From Saccharibacillus sacchari DSM 19268 (lineage in GTDB: Bacteria > Bacillota > Bacilli > Paenibacillales > Paenibacillaceae), in NCBI RefSeq assembly GCF_000585395.1, contig NZ_KK073875.1, forward strand, positions 633,186 to 697,185: a stretch of DNA of 64,000 nucleotides, written 5' to 3'. Positions 37,872 through 45,833 of this stretch are shown here, in pieces (the stretch's first letter is position 1; every line of letters starts with the position of its first letter). A program made the position numbers and the translations under genes. The notes under the pieces were generated by a model. It did not search any database. It was not told where the DNA came from and worked only from the letters and a program-made list of their open reading frames with translations.

Positions 37872-39203
37872 TTATAATTGGAAGCCGATCCCGCCGCTTT
37901 TGACGTCCATCCAGCTGCCCTTTTTCTCTTTGTTCATCTCGCCGCCCATGGAACGGACGATGGCGGCGATATCGACTTCGCCCTGCTCGTTCCATTCCAG
38001 AGCCGCCGAGACATACAGTTCGCCGAGCTGGGCCATGCTGAAGCCCTGGGTCAGCGCAATCGCGCCTTCGAATGCTTCCGCGGATACAAAGTCCGTCAGT
38101 CCGCGGCGTTCCAGGAAGATCCGACGCATGTCTTTGTCGGGCAGCGTGATTTCATAGGAACGATCGAAGCGTCCGGCGCGGTTCATCAGGCCCGGGTCGA
38201 TCTTTTCCGGATAATTGGTCGTGCCGATCAAGAAGATGCCTTCTTTCGACGTCGCGCCGTCCAGCGTATTCAGGAAGAAGGAACGCACGCCCTGCGGCAT
38301 GGAATCGATATCCTCGATTACCAGTACCATCGGCGCCAGACGCGCGGCGGTCTCGAAGACTTCCTGCACCGAGCCGCTGGACGTGTATTCCGTGATCTGC
38401 CAGTAAGCGGCAGGACCCGGCACGCTGCCCGCGATCGACTTCACCAGCGTCGTTTTCCCGTTACCCGGGCGGCCGTAGAGCAGAATGCCTCGTTTGAACG
38501 GAAGATTATGTTTGCGGTAAAAGCTGCGGTCGGAGGCAAAGAACTGATCCAGCGAGCGGTAGATTTCTTTTTTCAGCGGCTCGGGAAGAATGACGTCGTC
38601 ACGCGATACGGCGCGCGTGATCGGCTCGCTTTCCCGCTGCATGCCGTTATTCGTGTCGGTGAACACCGTGATCCGATCCTGTTCCCGATTGCGCTGGCGA
38701 ATGCGGACGCTGCGCAGGAACTCGCTGATCGCTTCGTCCCCTGTCGCAAACACAAAGTCTTCGCTATAGATGCCGTGTTGGCGGAACATCGGAATCCGAG
38801 CCAAAGCCACGCCCTGACCGGCATACACGAATACGTTGTTACGAATCGCCGGATGGATCGTATATTCCGGCGTGAGGCTGTCTTCGTCGTAGGCAAACGT
38901 ACGGCCTTCGATCCCTTCGTAGATGCGACCTGCGCATTCGACGTCGGGCGAGCCTTTTTTCACGTCTTCCTCAAGCAGATCCCAATAATCGTTATTTCCG
39001 TCATCGCTCGCATACAGCGTATAGGTCACGCCGTATCTCTCTTCCAGCATCGCTTCGATTCCCCGCGTTACGCGGGCATAAGATTCGTATTCCGCCATGT
39101 TCACATTGCCCGGCTCATACGCCACGATGGTTCGTTCTTCATTAGCCGGCATATCGATTCCCGCGATGCGCAGGCCTTGATCCGGTTGCACGTTTCGTTC
39201 CAT
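37872..39203 (-). CDS. AAA+ ATPase co-transcribed with rtcB
   Basis: 443 residues. The N-terminal half (about 1-210) is not recognised. The C-terminal AAA+ module has Walker A LLYGRPGNGKTTLVKS, Walker B MVLVIEDIDS, sensor 1 GTTNYPEKID and arginine-finger region MNRAGRFDR, as in FtsH/BCS1-like ATPases. The ATG overlaps the rtcB stop (TAATG) with AAGGGG upstream, so translation is coupled and the products probably work together. It may remodel RNA ligase complexes or a damaged-RNA substrate (inference). It ends with a strong terminator. Confidence 0.85.
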   Translation of the reverse strand: MERNVQPDQGLRIAGIDMPANEERTIVAYEPGNVNMAEYESYARVTRGIEAMLEERYGVTYTLYASDDGNNDYWDLLEEDVKKGSPDVECAGRIYEGIEGRTFAYDEDSLTPEYTIHPAIRNNVFVYAGQGVALARIPMFRQHGIYSEDFVFATGDEAISEFLRSVRIRQRNREQDRITVFTDTNNGMQRESEPITRAVSRDDVILPEPLKKEIYRSLDQFFASDRSFYRKHNLPFKRGILLYGRPGNGKTTLVKSIAGSVPGPAAYWQITEYTSSGSVQEVFETAARLAPMVLVIEDIDSMPQGVRSFFLNTLDGATSKEGIFLIGTTNYPEKIDPGLMNRAGRFDRSYEITLPDKDMRRIFLERRGLTDFVSAEAFEGAIALTQGFSMAQLGELYVSAALEWNEQGEVDIAAIVRSMGGEMNKEKKGSWMDVKSGGIGFQL

Positions 39204-40675
39204 TAGGATTTCGCCCCTTTCACTGCCGCAAGCGGCTTGCATTTGGCTACGACGGAAGCAAGTCCCGCCCCCGTCACGCTGTTGATAATGCGATCTACGT
39301 CTTTATAAGCTTGAGGCGATTCATCTAAAATAACGCCCAGCGAATTATGGTTGACGATGACTTCTTCTTCCGTTCCGACCTTGAGCGCAGCTGCAAACTC
39401 GTCTACCGTCACCAATTTCTTGGTCGCGGTCCGCGAACGGGCGCGTCCTGCTCCATGGCAGATCGAATGATAATTGTCTGCGCCGCTCGGCTCTCCGACC
39501 ATAATATAGGAAGACGTGCCCATGGAGCCGGGAATGAGCGCCGGGTGACCGGTTTCCCTATAAACGTCGGGGTTGTCGAGGTGGCCTGCCGGAAGCGCGC
39601 GAGTTGCTCCTTTTCGATGCACGAACCAATCTTGCCCGCCGTGATGTTCATCCCAAGCGTAATTGTGCATCAGGTCGTATAAAATCTTCATTTCGAATTT
39701 GGAGCCGAATACGTCGAGAAAAGCTTCGCGAATCGCGAAAGCGATCAGATGCCGGTTCACCACCGCCACGTTCAACGCCGAAGCCATCATATTGACGTAT
39801 CGCTCGCCTTCTGGAGAATCAAGCGGCGCAAAAATAAGTTTAGGATCGGCTGTGCCGAGACCCAAACGCGTCATCGCCCGGGCAGCCATCGACGTATAAT
39901 GCTGACTCACCATCGCTCCCCAAGCACGGGAACCCGAATGGATCATCACCGCCACCTGACCGTCGTACATGCCCCATTTCTCCGCGAGCTCCCGGTTTTC
40001 TTCGGCGATCTCCAAATACTGAATTTCCGCAAAATGATTGCCGCCGCCGAGCGTACCCAGCTGACGTAATCCTTTTACCCAATAATTATCGGCTACCGCG
40101 TTCAACTCTTCGGGATCGAAGTCGAAGCGCGCACGCTCCACATGGGTCAACGAAGGGGAACGTTTGGCGGACACGCCGTCGGGCAAGTATTTGTTGGGTA
40201 GTCCTTTAAGACCTTTTTGCACGATATTTTCCATCTTCAAATCGGAGAACGGACTGCGTTTATGAGCTTCCATCGGCAAATATTTTTCGATCCGGTTCAC
40301 CAGCTTGTGACGCAAACGCAAATCCTGGACATCGCTGCGATGCAGATTCGTCAAATGCACGCGCATGCCGCAACCGATATCGCTGCCTACGATCGACGGG
40401 GACACGATTCCGCCGTCTTTGTTCCAGACCGCCGTTGTACCGATGCAAGTGCCGACTCCGACATGCACGTCCGGCGTATAGCCCATGTAACGGATATCGG
40501 GAATTTGCAGATTGCGTTCGGCCATATCGAAAATTCTCGGGTCCAGCTGCGCAAACATTTCTTCGTCGGTATACACATGAACATGACCGGAAGCAAGCTG
40601 CACTTGGCGATAAAAAGAGGAGTTCGTTGATGTTGGGTTCATTGGGTTTACATTCGACATAAAGTAAAAATCCAT
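39203..40675 (-). CDS. rtcB: RtcB-family RNA ligase
   Basis: GTP- and Mn-dependent ligase joining 2',3'-cyclic phosphate or 3'-phosphate ends to 5'-OH ends of RNA. The 490 residues contain the metal/active-site motifs GSDIGCGM (Asp, Cys), LGGGNHFAEI (His), MIHSGSR (His), and the guanylylated-His region SICHGAGRARSR. ATG 40675 has AGGA at five bases; an internal ATG at 40660 has wider spacing, so the exact start is uncertain. No archease or RtcA gene is nearby; the partner is instead an AAA+ ATPase. Confidence 0.92.
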   Translation of the reverse strand: MDFYFMSNVNPMNPTSTNSSFYRQVQLASGHVHVYTDEEMFAQLDPRIFDMAERNLQIPDIRYMGYTPDVHVGVGTCIGTTAVWNKDGGIVSPSIVGSDIGCGMRVHLTNLHRSDVQDLRLRHKLVNRIEKYLPMEAHKRSPFSDLKMENIVQKGLKGLPNKYLPDGVSAKRSPSLTHVERARFDFDPEELNAVADNYWVKGLRQLGTLGGGNHFAEIQYLEIAEENRELAEKWGMYDGQVAVMIHSGSRAWGAMVSQHYTSMAARAMTRLGLGTADPKLIFAPLDSPEGERYVNMMASALNVAVVNRHLIAFAIREAFLDVFGSKFEMKILYDLMHNYAWDEHHGGQDWFVHRKGATRALPAGHLDNPDVYRETGHPALIPGSMGTSSYIMVGEPSGADNYHSICHGAGRARSRTATKKLVTVDEFAAALKVGTEEEVIVNHNSLGVILDESPQAYKDVDRIINSVTGAGLASVVAKCKPLAAVKGAKS

Positions 40676-40719
40676 TCCTTCCTATAGGGCAAATCGAGTA
40701 TTTTTGAAAAAAAGCATAA

Positions 40720-40749
40720 CAAAAAACCGCGAACTTTCCGTCCGCGGTT
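40720..40749 (-). terminator. Intrinsic terminator in the rtcB leader
   Basis: Minus-strand AACCGCGGACG / CGCGGTT hairpin followed by TTTTTTG, about 45 bases before the rtcB start and 95 bases after the 29-codon ORF. Transcripts from the promoter at 40997 must pass through it to reach rtcB. Confidence 0.8.
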
Positions 40750-40844
40750 ATGCCGGCATAGATGGATGGAAATCAAAGCCGCGCATACGCCATCCGTCGC
40801 GAAAGTGAGAATTCCGCAAAGATGGACTGCGCCGCCAGAACCAT

Positions 40845-40934
40845 TCAAGCCAAACCGTACCCGTCGAGGACAGGCAGAACGAAAGACGTCTGTTCAGTTT
40901 TCAAATGAGCCTTCAAACGATTAACAACCATCAT
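40845..40934 (-). CDS. 29-residue peptide ORF in the rtcB leader
   Basis: Begins MMVVNRLKAHLKTEQ and ends VLDGYGLA. AAAGGAGG lies nine bases before the ATG, one of the strongest sites in the window, and a near-consensus promoter starts about 30 bases upstream. A terminator follows before rtcB. It could be a leader peptide controlling read-through into rtcB, or an independent small protein. It has one weakly hydrophobic segment and no signal peptide. No relatives recognised. Confidence 0.6.
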   Translation of the reverse strand: MMVVNRLKAHLKTEQTSFVLPVLDGYGLA

Positions 40935-40967
40935 TGCTGCCATCCTCCTTTGCCAAATAGTAAACTT

Positions 40968-40997
40968 ATCATAGCCTTTTCTTTTGATCGCTGTCAA
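40968..40997 (-). promoter_or_regulatory. Promoter of the leader ORF-rtcB-AAA unit
   Basis: Minus-strand TTGACA (40997-40992), an 18-base spacer and TATGAT (40973-40968). Confidence 0.8.
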
Positions 40998-41026
40998 CCC
41001 TAATACTGGAAGCCGTTCTTCTTTTT

Positions 41027-41056
41027 TTGGCCGATGGCTGAATAATAGACTATAAT
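41027..41056 (+). promoter_or_regulatory. Promoter of the Xaa-Pro peptidase gene
   Basis: TTGGCC, an 18-base spacer and TATAAT, about 66 bases before the start codon. It is back-to-back with the rtcB-unit promoter. Confidence 0.65.
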
Positions 41057-41122
41057 AGACAGCGTAAAGGTTGCGAAGCGGAAGCTAAATACGATGCAAA
41101 AACGAACAGGAGTGAACCCTTC

Positions 41123-42220
41123 ATGAACGATCAACGTTGGAACAAAATCAGAAATCATATGGACGAACACAAGCTCGACTGCCTGCTGATCACGGAGCCG
41201 AAGCATGTAGGCTACCTGACCGGTTTTTTCTCGAATCCGCATGAACGTTTCCTCGGACTCGCCGTTCCGAAAAACGATGAGCCGTTCCTCGTCGTGCCTG
41301 CCTTGGATCTGGAAGCGGCCAAAGCCGCATCATCGGTATCCACAATCCGCACGCACAGCGATACCGATGATGCATATTCGCTGCTTCAAGGTTGGCTCGG
41401 CGGCGGAAAAGGCATCGTGGGAATCGAAAAAGACCATTTGTCCGTATCGCGTTTCGAACGTTTGAATGCGGTACTCGGCGCATCAAGCTACGCGGACGTC
41501 GGCGGCGTGCTGACTGCGCTTCGTGCCGCCAAAACGCCGGAAGAGATCGAGAAGCTGCGCCGCGCCGCACGCCTGATCGAAGCAGTTCTGACCGAAGGTT
41601 TGAAGCATGTGCGCGTAGGCGCGACGGAGATCGAGATCGTGGCCGAGCTGGAGTACCAAATGAAAAAGCTGGGCGCGGAAGGTCCTTCTTTTGATACGAT
41701 GGTGCTCACGGGCGACAAAACGGCTTTGCCGCACGGCAATCCGGGTAATCGCAAAATTCAATCCGGCGATATGCTGATGTTCGATATGGGCGTGTATTTG
41801 GACGGTTATGCTTCGGATATTACGCGCACTTTCGCGGTAGGCGAACGCCCAAGCGACGAGTCGGCCAAGATTTACGAAACGGTGTTGGCGGCGAATCTGG
41901 CGGCCATCGCGCAGATCCGTCCGGGCGTCACGCTGGCTTCGGTCGATGCGGCGGCGCGTGAAGTGATTACGGAAGCGGGTTACGGCCCGTACTTCATGCA
42001 CCGTCTGGGTCATGGACTCGGCATGGACGTGCATGAATATCCGTCGGTACACGGAGCCAACGAAGAGCTGATTACCGAAGGCCTGTGCTTCACGGTAGAG
42101 CCGGGCGTATATGTCGCGGGCGAATGCGGCGTGCGGATCGAGGACGATATTATCGTAACCGCGGACGGCGTCGACGTGCTGACCACGTTCCCGAAGGAAC
42201 TCACGGTGATCGGCGGATAA
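41123..42220 (+). CDS. Xaa-Pro peptidase (M24 family)
   Basis: Cytoplasmic metallopeptidase that cleaves N-terminal residues before proline or Xaa-Pro dipeptides. The 365 residues comprise a creatinase-like N-domain and an M24 domain with the five metal ligands visible in order: FDMGVYLDGYASDITRT (two Asp), HRLGHGLGMD (His), TVEPGVY (Glu), and RIEDDI (Glu). AGGAGTG precedes the ATG. It is monocistronic. Confidence 0.93.
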   Translation: MNDQRWNKIRNHMDEHKLDCLLITEPKHVGYLTGFFSNPHERFLGLAVPKNDEPFLVVPALDLEAAKAASSVSTIRTHSDTDDAYSLLQGWLGGGKGIVGIEKDHLSVSRFERLNAVLGASSYADVGGVLTALRAAKTPEEIEKLRRAARLIEAVLTEGLKHVRVGATEIEIVAELEYQMKKLGAEGPSFDTMVLTGDKTALPHGNPGNRKIQSGDMLMFDMGVYLDGYASDITRTFAVGERPSDESAKIYETVLAANLAAIAQIRPGVTLASVDAAAREVITEAGYGPYFMHRLGHGLGMDVHEYPSVHGANEELITEGLCFTVEPGVYVAGECGVRIEDDIIVTADGVDVLTTFPKELTVIGG

Positions 42221-42239
42221 TTCTTTTTTCAAAAGCGCA

Positions 42240-42277
42240 AAAAAGCCAGTCTCCGATCGCTCGGGAACTGGCTTTTT
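42240..42277. terminator. Bidirectional terminator
   Basis: AAAAAAGCCAGT pairs with ACTGGCTTTTT; T-runs on both strands, between converging genes. Confidence 0.8.
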
Positions 42278-42307
42278 GCGTATTCTCATATCTGATTCTT
42301 CTCGTTA

Positions 42308-42610
42308 TTACTCGTACTCGACCAGATCGGTTTCTTGGAAGCTGCTTACTTTGGACTCCCAAATTTCGGCGACGTATTTCGCGTGTACCGGGTGAACGTT
42401 GTACGCTTCAAAAGCCGCTCGATCCGTGAAGTTCATCGAGAATCCGTAATCATGATCGTTTTTGGCGCTGACTTGGCGAAGCACCTTGAAATCTTGCACA
42501 CCGGGAATAACGGCCAACAGCTCTTTGCTTTCCCGCAAAAAAGCTTCCGATTCCTCGTTATCCTTGCCCGCGTGCAGGGTGAACGTCACCATGTGGATGA
42601 ATGCACTCAT
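42308..42610 (-). CDS. Dabb (stress-responsive A/B barrel) domain protein
   Basis: 100-residue dimeric alpha-beta barrel protein. It shows the family N-terminal FIHMVTFTLHAG and the DYGFSMNFTDRAAFEAYNVHP core. Function in this lineage is unknown. A strong GGAGG site precedes ATG 42610. Confidence 0.85.
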   Translation of the reverse strand: MSAFIHMVTFTLHAGKDNEESEAFLRESKELLAVIPGVQDFKVLRQVSAKNDHDYGFSMNFTDRAAFEAYNVHPVHAKYVAEIWESKVSSFQETDLVEYE

Positions 42611-42768
42611 TGACCAATTGCCTCCTTCGATCGATTAGATGGAATACTGACGCATCGCCGCGGCGATACGCGCATGTCTCCATTTTACCACAATCGACAG
42701 GGAAGCCCTACCGCTGTCGGCAAATCGAATTCGTCAACCTGCATGAACACGAGACAAATCGCGAGTCT

Positions 42769-43491
42769 TTATTTGGATGCAATGGTCGGTAGACCCGAAT
42801 CCGCTTCGACAGCAGGTACTTTGAATCCACGCGCCCAATAGAGCACCGGCGTGCCGGCTGCGGTGAGAATAAATTTGAACAGATACGTCGAGATAAACAG
42901 TTGGATCCAGACGGAGAAGCCTCCATATTCCGGTCCGGTGAACGCGATCGCGCAGAAGATCAACGTATCGATAAAGGAACTGACGACCCCGCTCCCGTTG
43001 TTGCGAATCCACAGTTGATTGGCCGAAGCGAAACGGCGGCGGATGCCGGCATACAGATAGACGTCGAGCAGTTGGCTGACCAGATAAGCCGTCAGGCTTC
43101 CGAGCGCCAATCTAGGCAGCAGACCGAACAAAGCTTGCAGCGGTTCTTGGGCAAAATCGACTTCCGACGGACGGAAAGCCAGAACCATTTGCATGATGAC
43201 TGTAGTCATGATCAGCATAAAAAAGCCGAACCAAACGGCTTTGCGCGCGGCTTTGACGCCGTACCGTTCGTTGAGCAGATCGGTTGCCATATAGATGCTG
43301 ACGTACATCGTATTGCCGAGCGTCATGGTGATGCCGAGCATGTCGATCGTTTTGGCGACCTGAAGATTGGCGACGACCGTTGCGACGCCGACCCAGGCAT
43401 ACAGCCCTTTTTTGCCGAAAAACTTGAAACAGAGCAGGAAAAACGCAAAATTGACCAGGACGAAAAAGACGCCCCACGTGAAATTGAACAA
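42769..43491 (-). CDS. yhhQ: Queuosine precursor transporter (YhhQ family)
   Basis: Membrane carrier for preQ0/preQ1, precursors of the tRNA wobble base queuosine. The 240 residues have about six membrane segments with the family motifs ATDLLNERYG and GSLTAYLVSQLLDVYLY, and GVVSSFIDTLIF. The start is TTG 43491, seven bases after GGGGG, which is itself part of a preQ1 riboswitch. This regulatory link supports the function directly. Confidence 0.93.
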   Translation of the reverse strand: MFNFTWGVFFVLVNFAFFLLCFKFFGKKGLYAWVGVATVVANLQVAKTIDMLGITMTLGNTMYVSIYMATDLLNERYGVKAARKAVWFGFFMLIMTTVIMQMVLAFRPSEVDFAQEPLQALFGLLPRLALGSLTAYLVSQLLDVYLYAGIRRRFASANQLWIRNNGSGVVSSFIDTLIFCAIAFTGPEYGGFSVWIQLFISTYLFKFILTAAGTPVLYWARGFKVPAVEADSGLPTIASK

Positions 43492-43497
43492 GGTGAA

Positions 43498-43540
43498 TCC
43501 CCCTAGTTTTGGTATCGCGGGATGGTTACGAACCGCGTAA
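43498..43540 (-). promoter_or_regulatory. preQ1-I riboswitch controlling yhhQ translation
   Basis: Minus-strand stem CGCGG/CCGCG encloses TTCGTAACCATC and is followed by ATACCAAAACTAGGGGG. This matches the class I preQ1 aptamer layout (compact hairpin, A-rich tail, pseudoknot with the tail). The GGGGG is the ribosome binding site of yhhQ, so ligand binding would hide it. Confidence 0.88.
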
Positions 43541-43583
43541 TGGACGTTTTAGTCTACCATGAGGAAGAAGGTTTGGAAAGATT

Positions 43584-43754
43584 GGATTTTTTTTAACCGC
43601 CGAAAGATTGGGCTACGGGAGAAATTCGTTCAAGGCGCTGTCTCACTCGGAAAAGTTGAATTGGATTTAAATAAGGAATTTTCCGAGTTCAAAGGCGCCT
43701 TTCACTGAATTTCTCCCTCCGCCCAATCGGCTGGGGTAAAACAAAAAGGATTAT
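43584..43754. repeat. Palindromic repeat family 1, copy F
   Basis: Core stem GGGAGAAATTC/GAATTTCTCCC, second stem CAAGGCGC/GCGCCTTT, inner stem CTCGGAAAA/TTTTCCGAG, and outer arms GATTGGGC/GCCCAATC. It lies between yhhQ and the tcyP terminator, close to where the yhhQ promoter must be. Confidence 0.85.
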
Positions 43755-43784
43755 ATAAGGGCAAGGTTGTATGCCAACAACTGC

Positions 43785-43830
43785 AAAAAAGCAGGATCTG
43801 TATCCTTCCATACAGATCCTGCTTTTATTT
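43785..43830 (-). terminator. Terminator of tcyP
   Basis: AAAAAAGCAGGATCTGTAT pairs with ATACAGATCCTGCTTTTATTT; symmetrical and possibly used both ways. Confidence 0.85.
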
Positions 43831-43883
43831 AACCTCATCGTATGCAACTCATACTGTGCACACGGCTTTTCGCTTCATTCAGA

Positions 43884-45278
43884 TTAAGCTTGCGCGGTTT
43901 CGAGTTCCGGGGTGTCGTCGGAGTCGTAGACGTCTTTGTCGAGTTCGCCCGTGACTTTGCCGGTTACGACGCCTGCGACCATGGAGTCGTTGACGTTCAG
44001 GGCTGTACGGCCCATGTCGATCAGAGGCTCGACGGCGATCAGAAGGCCGGCGAGGGCTACAGGCAGGTTCATCGTAGACAGAACGATCAAGGCCGCGAAC
44101 GTCGCGCCGCCGCCGACTCCGGCTACGCCGAAGGAGCTGATCGCGACAACGCCGATCAAAGTGAGAATGAACGGCAGATCGATAGGCACGCCTGCTACCG
44201 GAGCGATCATGACAGCCAGCATGGCCGGATAGATGCCTGCGCAGCCGTTTTGGCCGATCGTGGCGCCGAAGCTTGCCGACAGGTTGGCTACGCCTTCGGA
44301 TACGCCGAGTTTTTTACGCTGCGTTTCGATGTTCAAAGGAATCGTGGCTGCGCTCGAACGCGACGTGAAAGCGAACACGAGCGGAGACACGACTTTTTTC
44401 AGATAGGTTACCGGATTCAGGCCGAAGGCCAACAGGATCACCAAATGAATGATGAACATGACGATCAGAGCCACATAGGACGCGATGACGAATTCGCCGA
44501 GACGAATGATTCCGGCCGGCTCGGTCGTTGCCATCATTTTGGCAATCAACGCCAGGATGCCGTACGGCGTAATTCGCAGAATCATCGTCACGATCCGCAT
44601 GACGATGCCATGTACGGCATTGACGATACCGCGGAACGTCTCGGCTTGCTGCGCGTTTTTGCGATCGAGACTCAGCACCGCCAGTCCGATAAAGGCCGAG
44701 AAAATGACCACCGCCAGCGTCGACGAAGGACGGGCGCCCGTCATGTCTTCGAACGGGTTCGTCGGGATAAAGGACAGGATTTGTTGCGGCAGCGTCAGAC
44801 CTTCGACGTCGCCCAGACGGGATTCCAAAGCTTCGCCGCGAGCTTGTTCCGCTTCGCCGTTCAACAGATCATTCGCATTCAAGCCGAATGCCGTTGCCGA
44901 AGCGATACCGACTGCCGCGGCGATCGCCGTCGTCAACACGAGGGTAAGCAGGACGGATACGCTGATCTTGCCGAGCTTTTTTCCGCCTTTGATATTCATG
45001 ATTGCCGTAATGATCGAGACCATGACGAGCGGGATTACGATCATTTGAAGCAGACGGACGTATCCGCTTCCGAGCAGACTGTACCAATCCATGGACTTGG
45101 AAACGACTTCCGAGTCGGCGGCATAAATCCATTGCAGCGCGATGCCCAGCAAAATGCCCAGGCCAAGTGCCGTAAACACGCGTTTGCTGAACGAGACATG
45201 GCGCTTTTGCATCACATAGAGCAAAAAGGCCAAGCCGGCCAAAACGGCGATGTTTAAAATGACGAAAAAGGTTTCCAA
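43884..45278 (-). CDS. tcyP: L-cystine symporter (DAACS family)
   Basis: Sodium- or proton-coupled cystine importer in the membrane. The 464 residues have about eight to nine membrane segments and family motifs FTSRSSAATIPLNIET (serine-rich hairpin) and ASFGATIGQNGCAGIYPAM. The start is TTG 45278 preceded by GAGGGAG. It is monocistronic and likely responds to sulfur state, although no binding site was identified. Confidence 0.92.
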   Translation of the reverse strand: METFFVILNIAVLAGLAFLLYVMQKRHVSFSKRVFTALGLGILLGIALQWIYAADSEVVSKSMDWYSLLGSGYVRLLQMIVIPLVMVSIITAIMNIKGGKKLGKISVSVLLTLVLTTAIAAAVGIASATAFGLNANDLLNGEAEQARGEALESRLGDVEGLTLPQQILSFIPTNPFEDMTGARPSSTLAVVIFSAFIGLAVLSLDRKNAQQAETFRGIVNAVHGIVMRIVTMILRITPYGILALIAKMMATTEPAGIIRLGEFVIASYVALIVMFIIHLVILLAFGLNPVTYLKKVVSPLVFAFTSRSSAATIPLNIETQRKKLGVSEGVANLSASFGATIGQNGCAGIYPAMLAVMIAPVAGVPIDLPFILTLIGVVAISSFGVAGVGGGATFAALIVLSTMNLPVALAGLLIAVEPLIDMGRTALNVNDSMVAGVVTGKVTGELDKDVYDSDDTPELETAQA

Positions 45279-45322
45279 AATTTACTCCCTCTTTTCTCTT
45301 TGTTTTTCGAACAGTGGTCAAC

Positions 45323-45431
45323 CTAATACGTTGTCAATTCTTAATCAGAGTTTATATTCGACTGAAATGCACGCGCTTTAGGTGCGTTTCAGTCGAATAT
45401 AAATTTACTTTTAGCGTTGACAAGGTACTAA
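45323..45431. repeat. Palindromic repeat family 2, copy 2
   Basis: Outer stem TTGTCAA/TTGACAA with compensatory change relative to copy 1. Inner stem is TATATTCGACTGAAATGCAC paired with GTGCGTTTCAGTCGAATATA. It lies upstream of tcyP. Confidence 0.75.
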
Positions 45432-45833
45432 TACTTTGGTTAATCTGCCTGCCCCATGATATGTAAGGCTTTTTTAAATTCGTGAATCATAATACCATTA
45501 TTCCGATCATTTTGATAGACTTATTTTTTGAATTTATAATCGGTTTCGGTAAATGTCGGAAAATCAACGAAAATATTCGTAAATTAATAAAAGAGCTTAC
45601 ATGAATCTGGTCAAATTTGGCTATATTCATGTATGATATGGATTAGCCAAGCATAACTTCCGAACGTTCCACCTGCTTTTTTCATTCTTCGGCCCTATTT
45701 CGCTTCACGTTGTCACGAACTTTGGTCCCGGTTTCTCTCTTACATAACAGTAATACCCGGTTCCGTTCGAACGTAAGCCAAGCGCCACGTTCAGGATTGC
45801 ATTTTGCTTTTCATAACGAAGGGAGAGCCTATT
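45432..45833. other. Spacer before the chemoreceptor gene
   Basis: About 400 bp, AT-rich at 45450-45650. No gene, riboswitch or convincing promoter was identified. Confidence 0.4.

Noticed and set aside
37485-37877. 130-codon ORF across repeat copy E
   Set aside because: Lies across two terminators and a palindromic repeat; no ribosome binding site and no protein-like conservation.
40648-40848. 66-codon ORF overlapping the rtcB leader terminator
   Set aside because: No ribosome binding site; it reads through the terminator hairpin and the start of rtcB.
43842-45257. 471-codon plus-strand frame opposite tcyP
   Set aside because: Antisense shadow, extremely rich in Arg/Asp/Gln/His; tcyP motifs are intact on the other strand.
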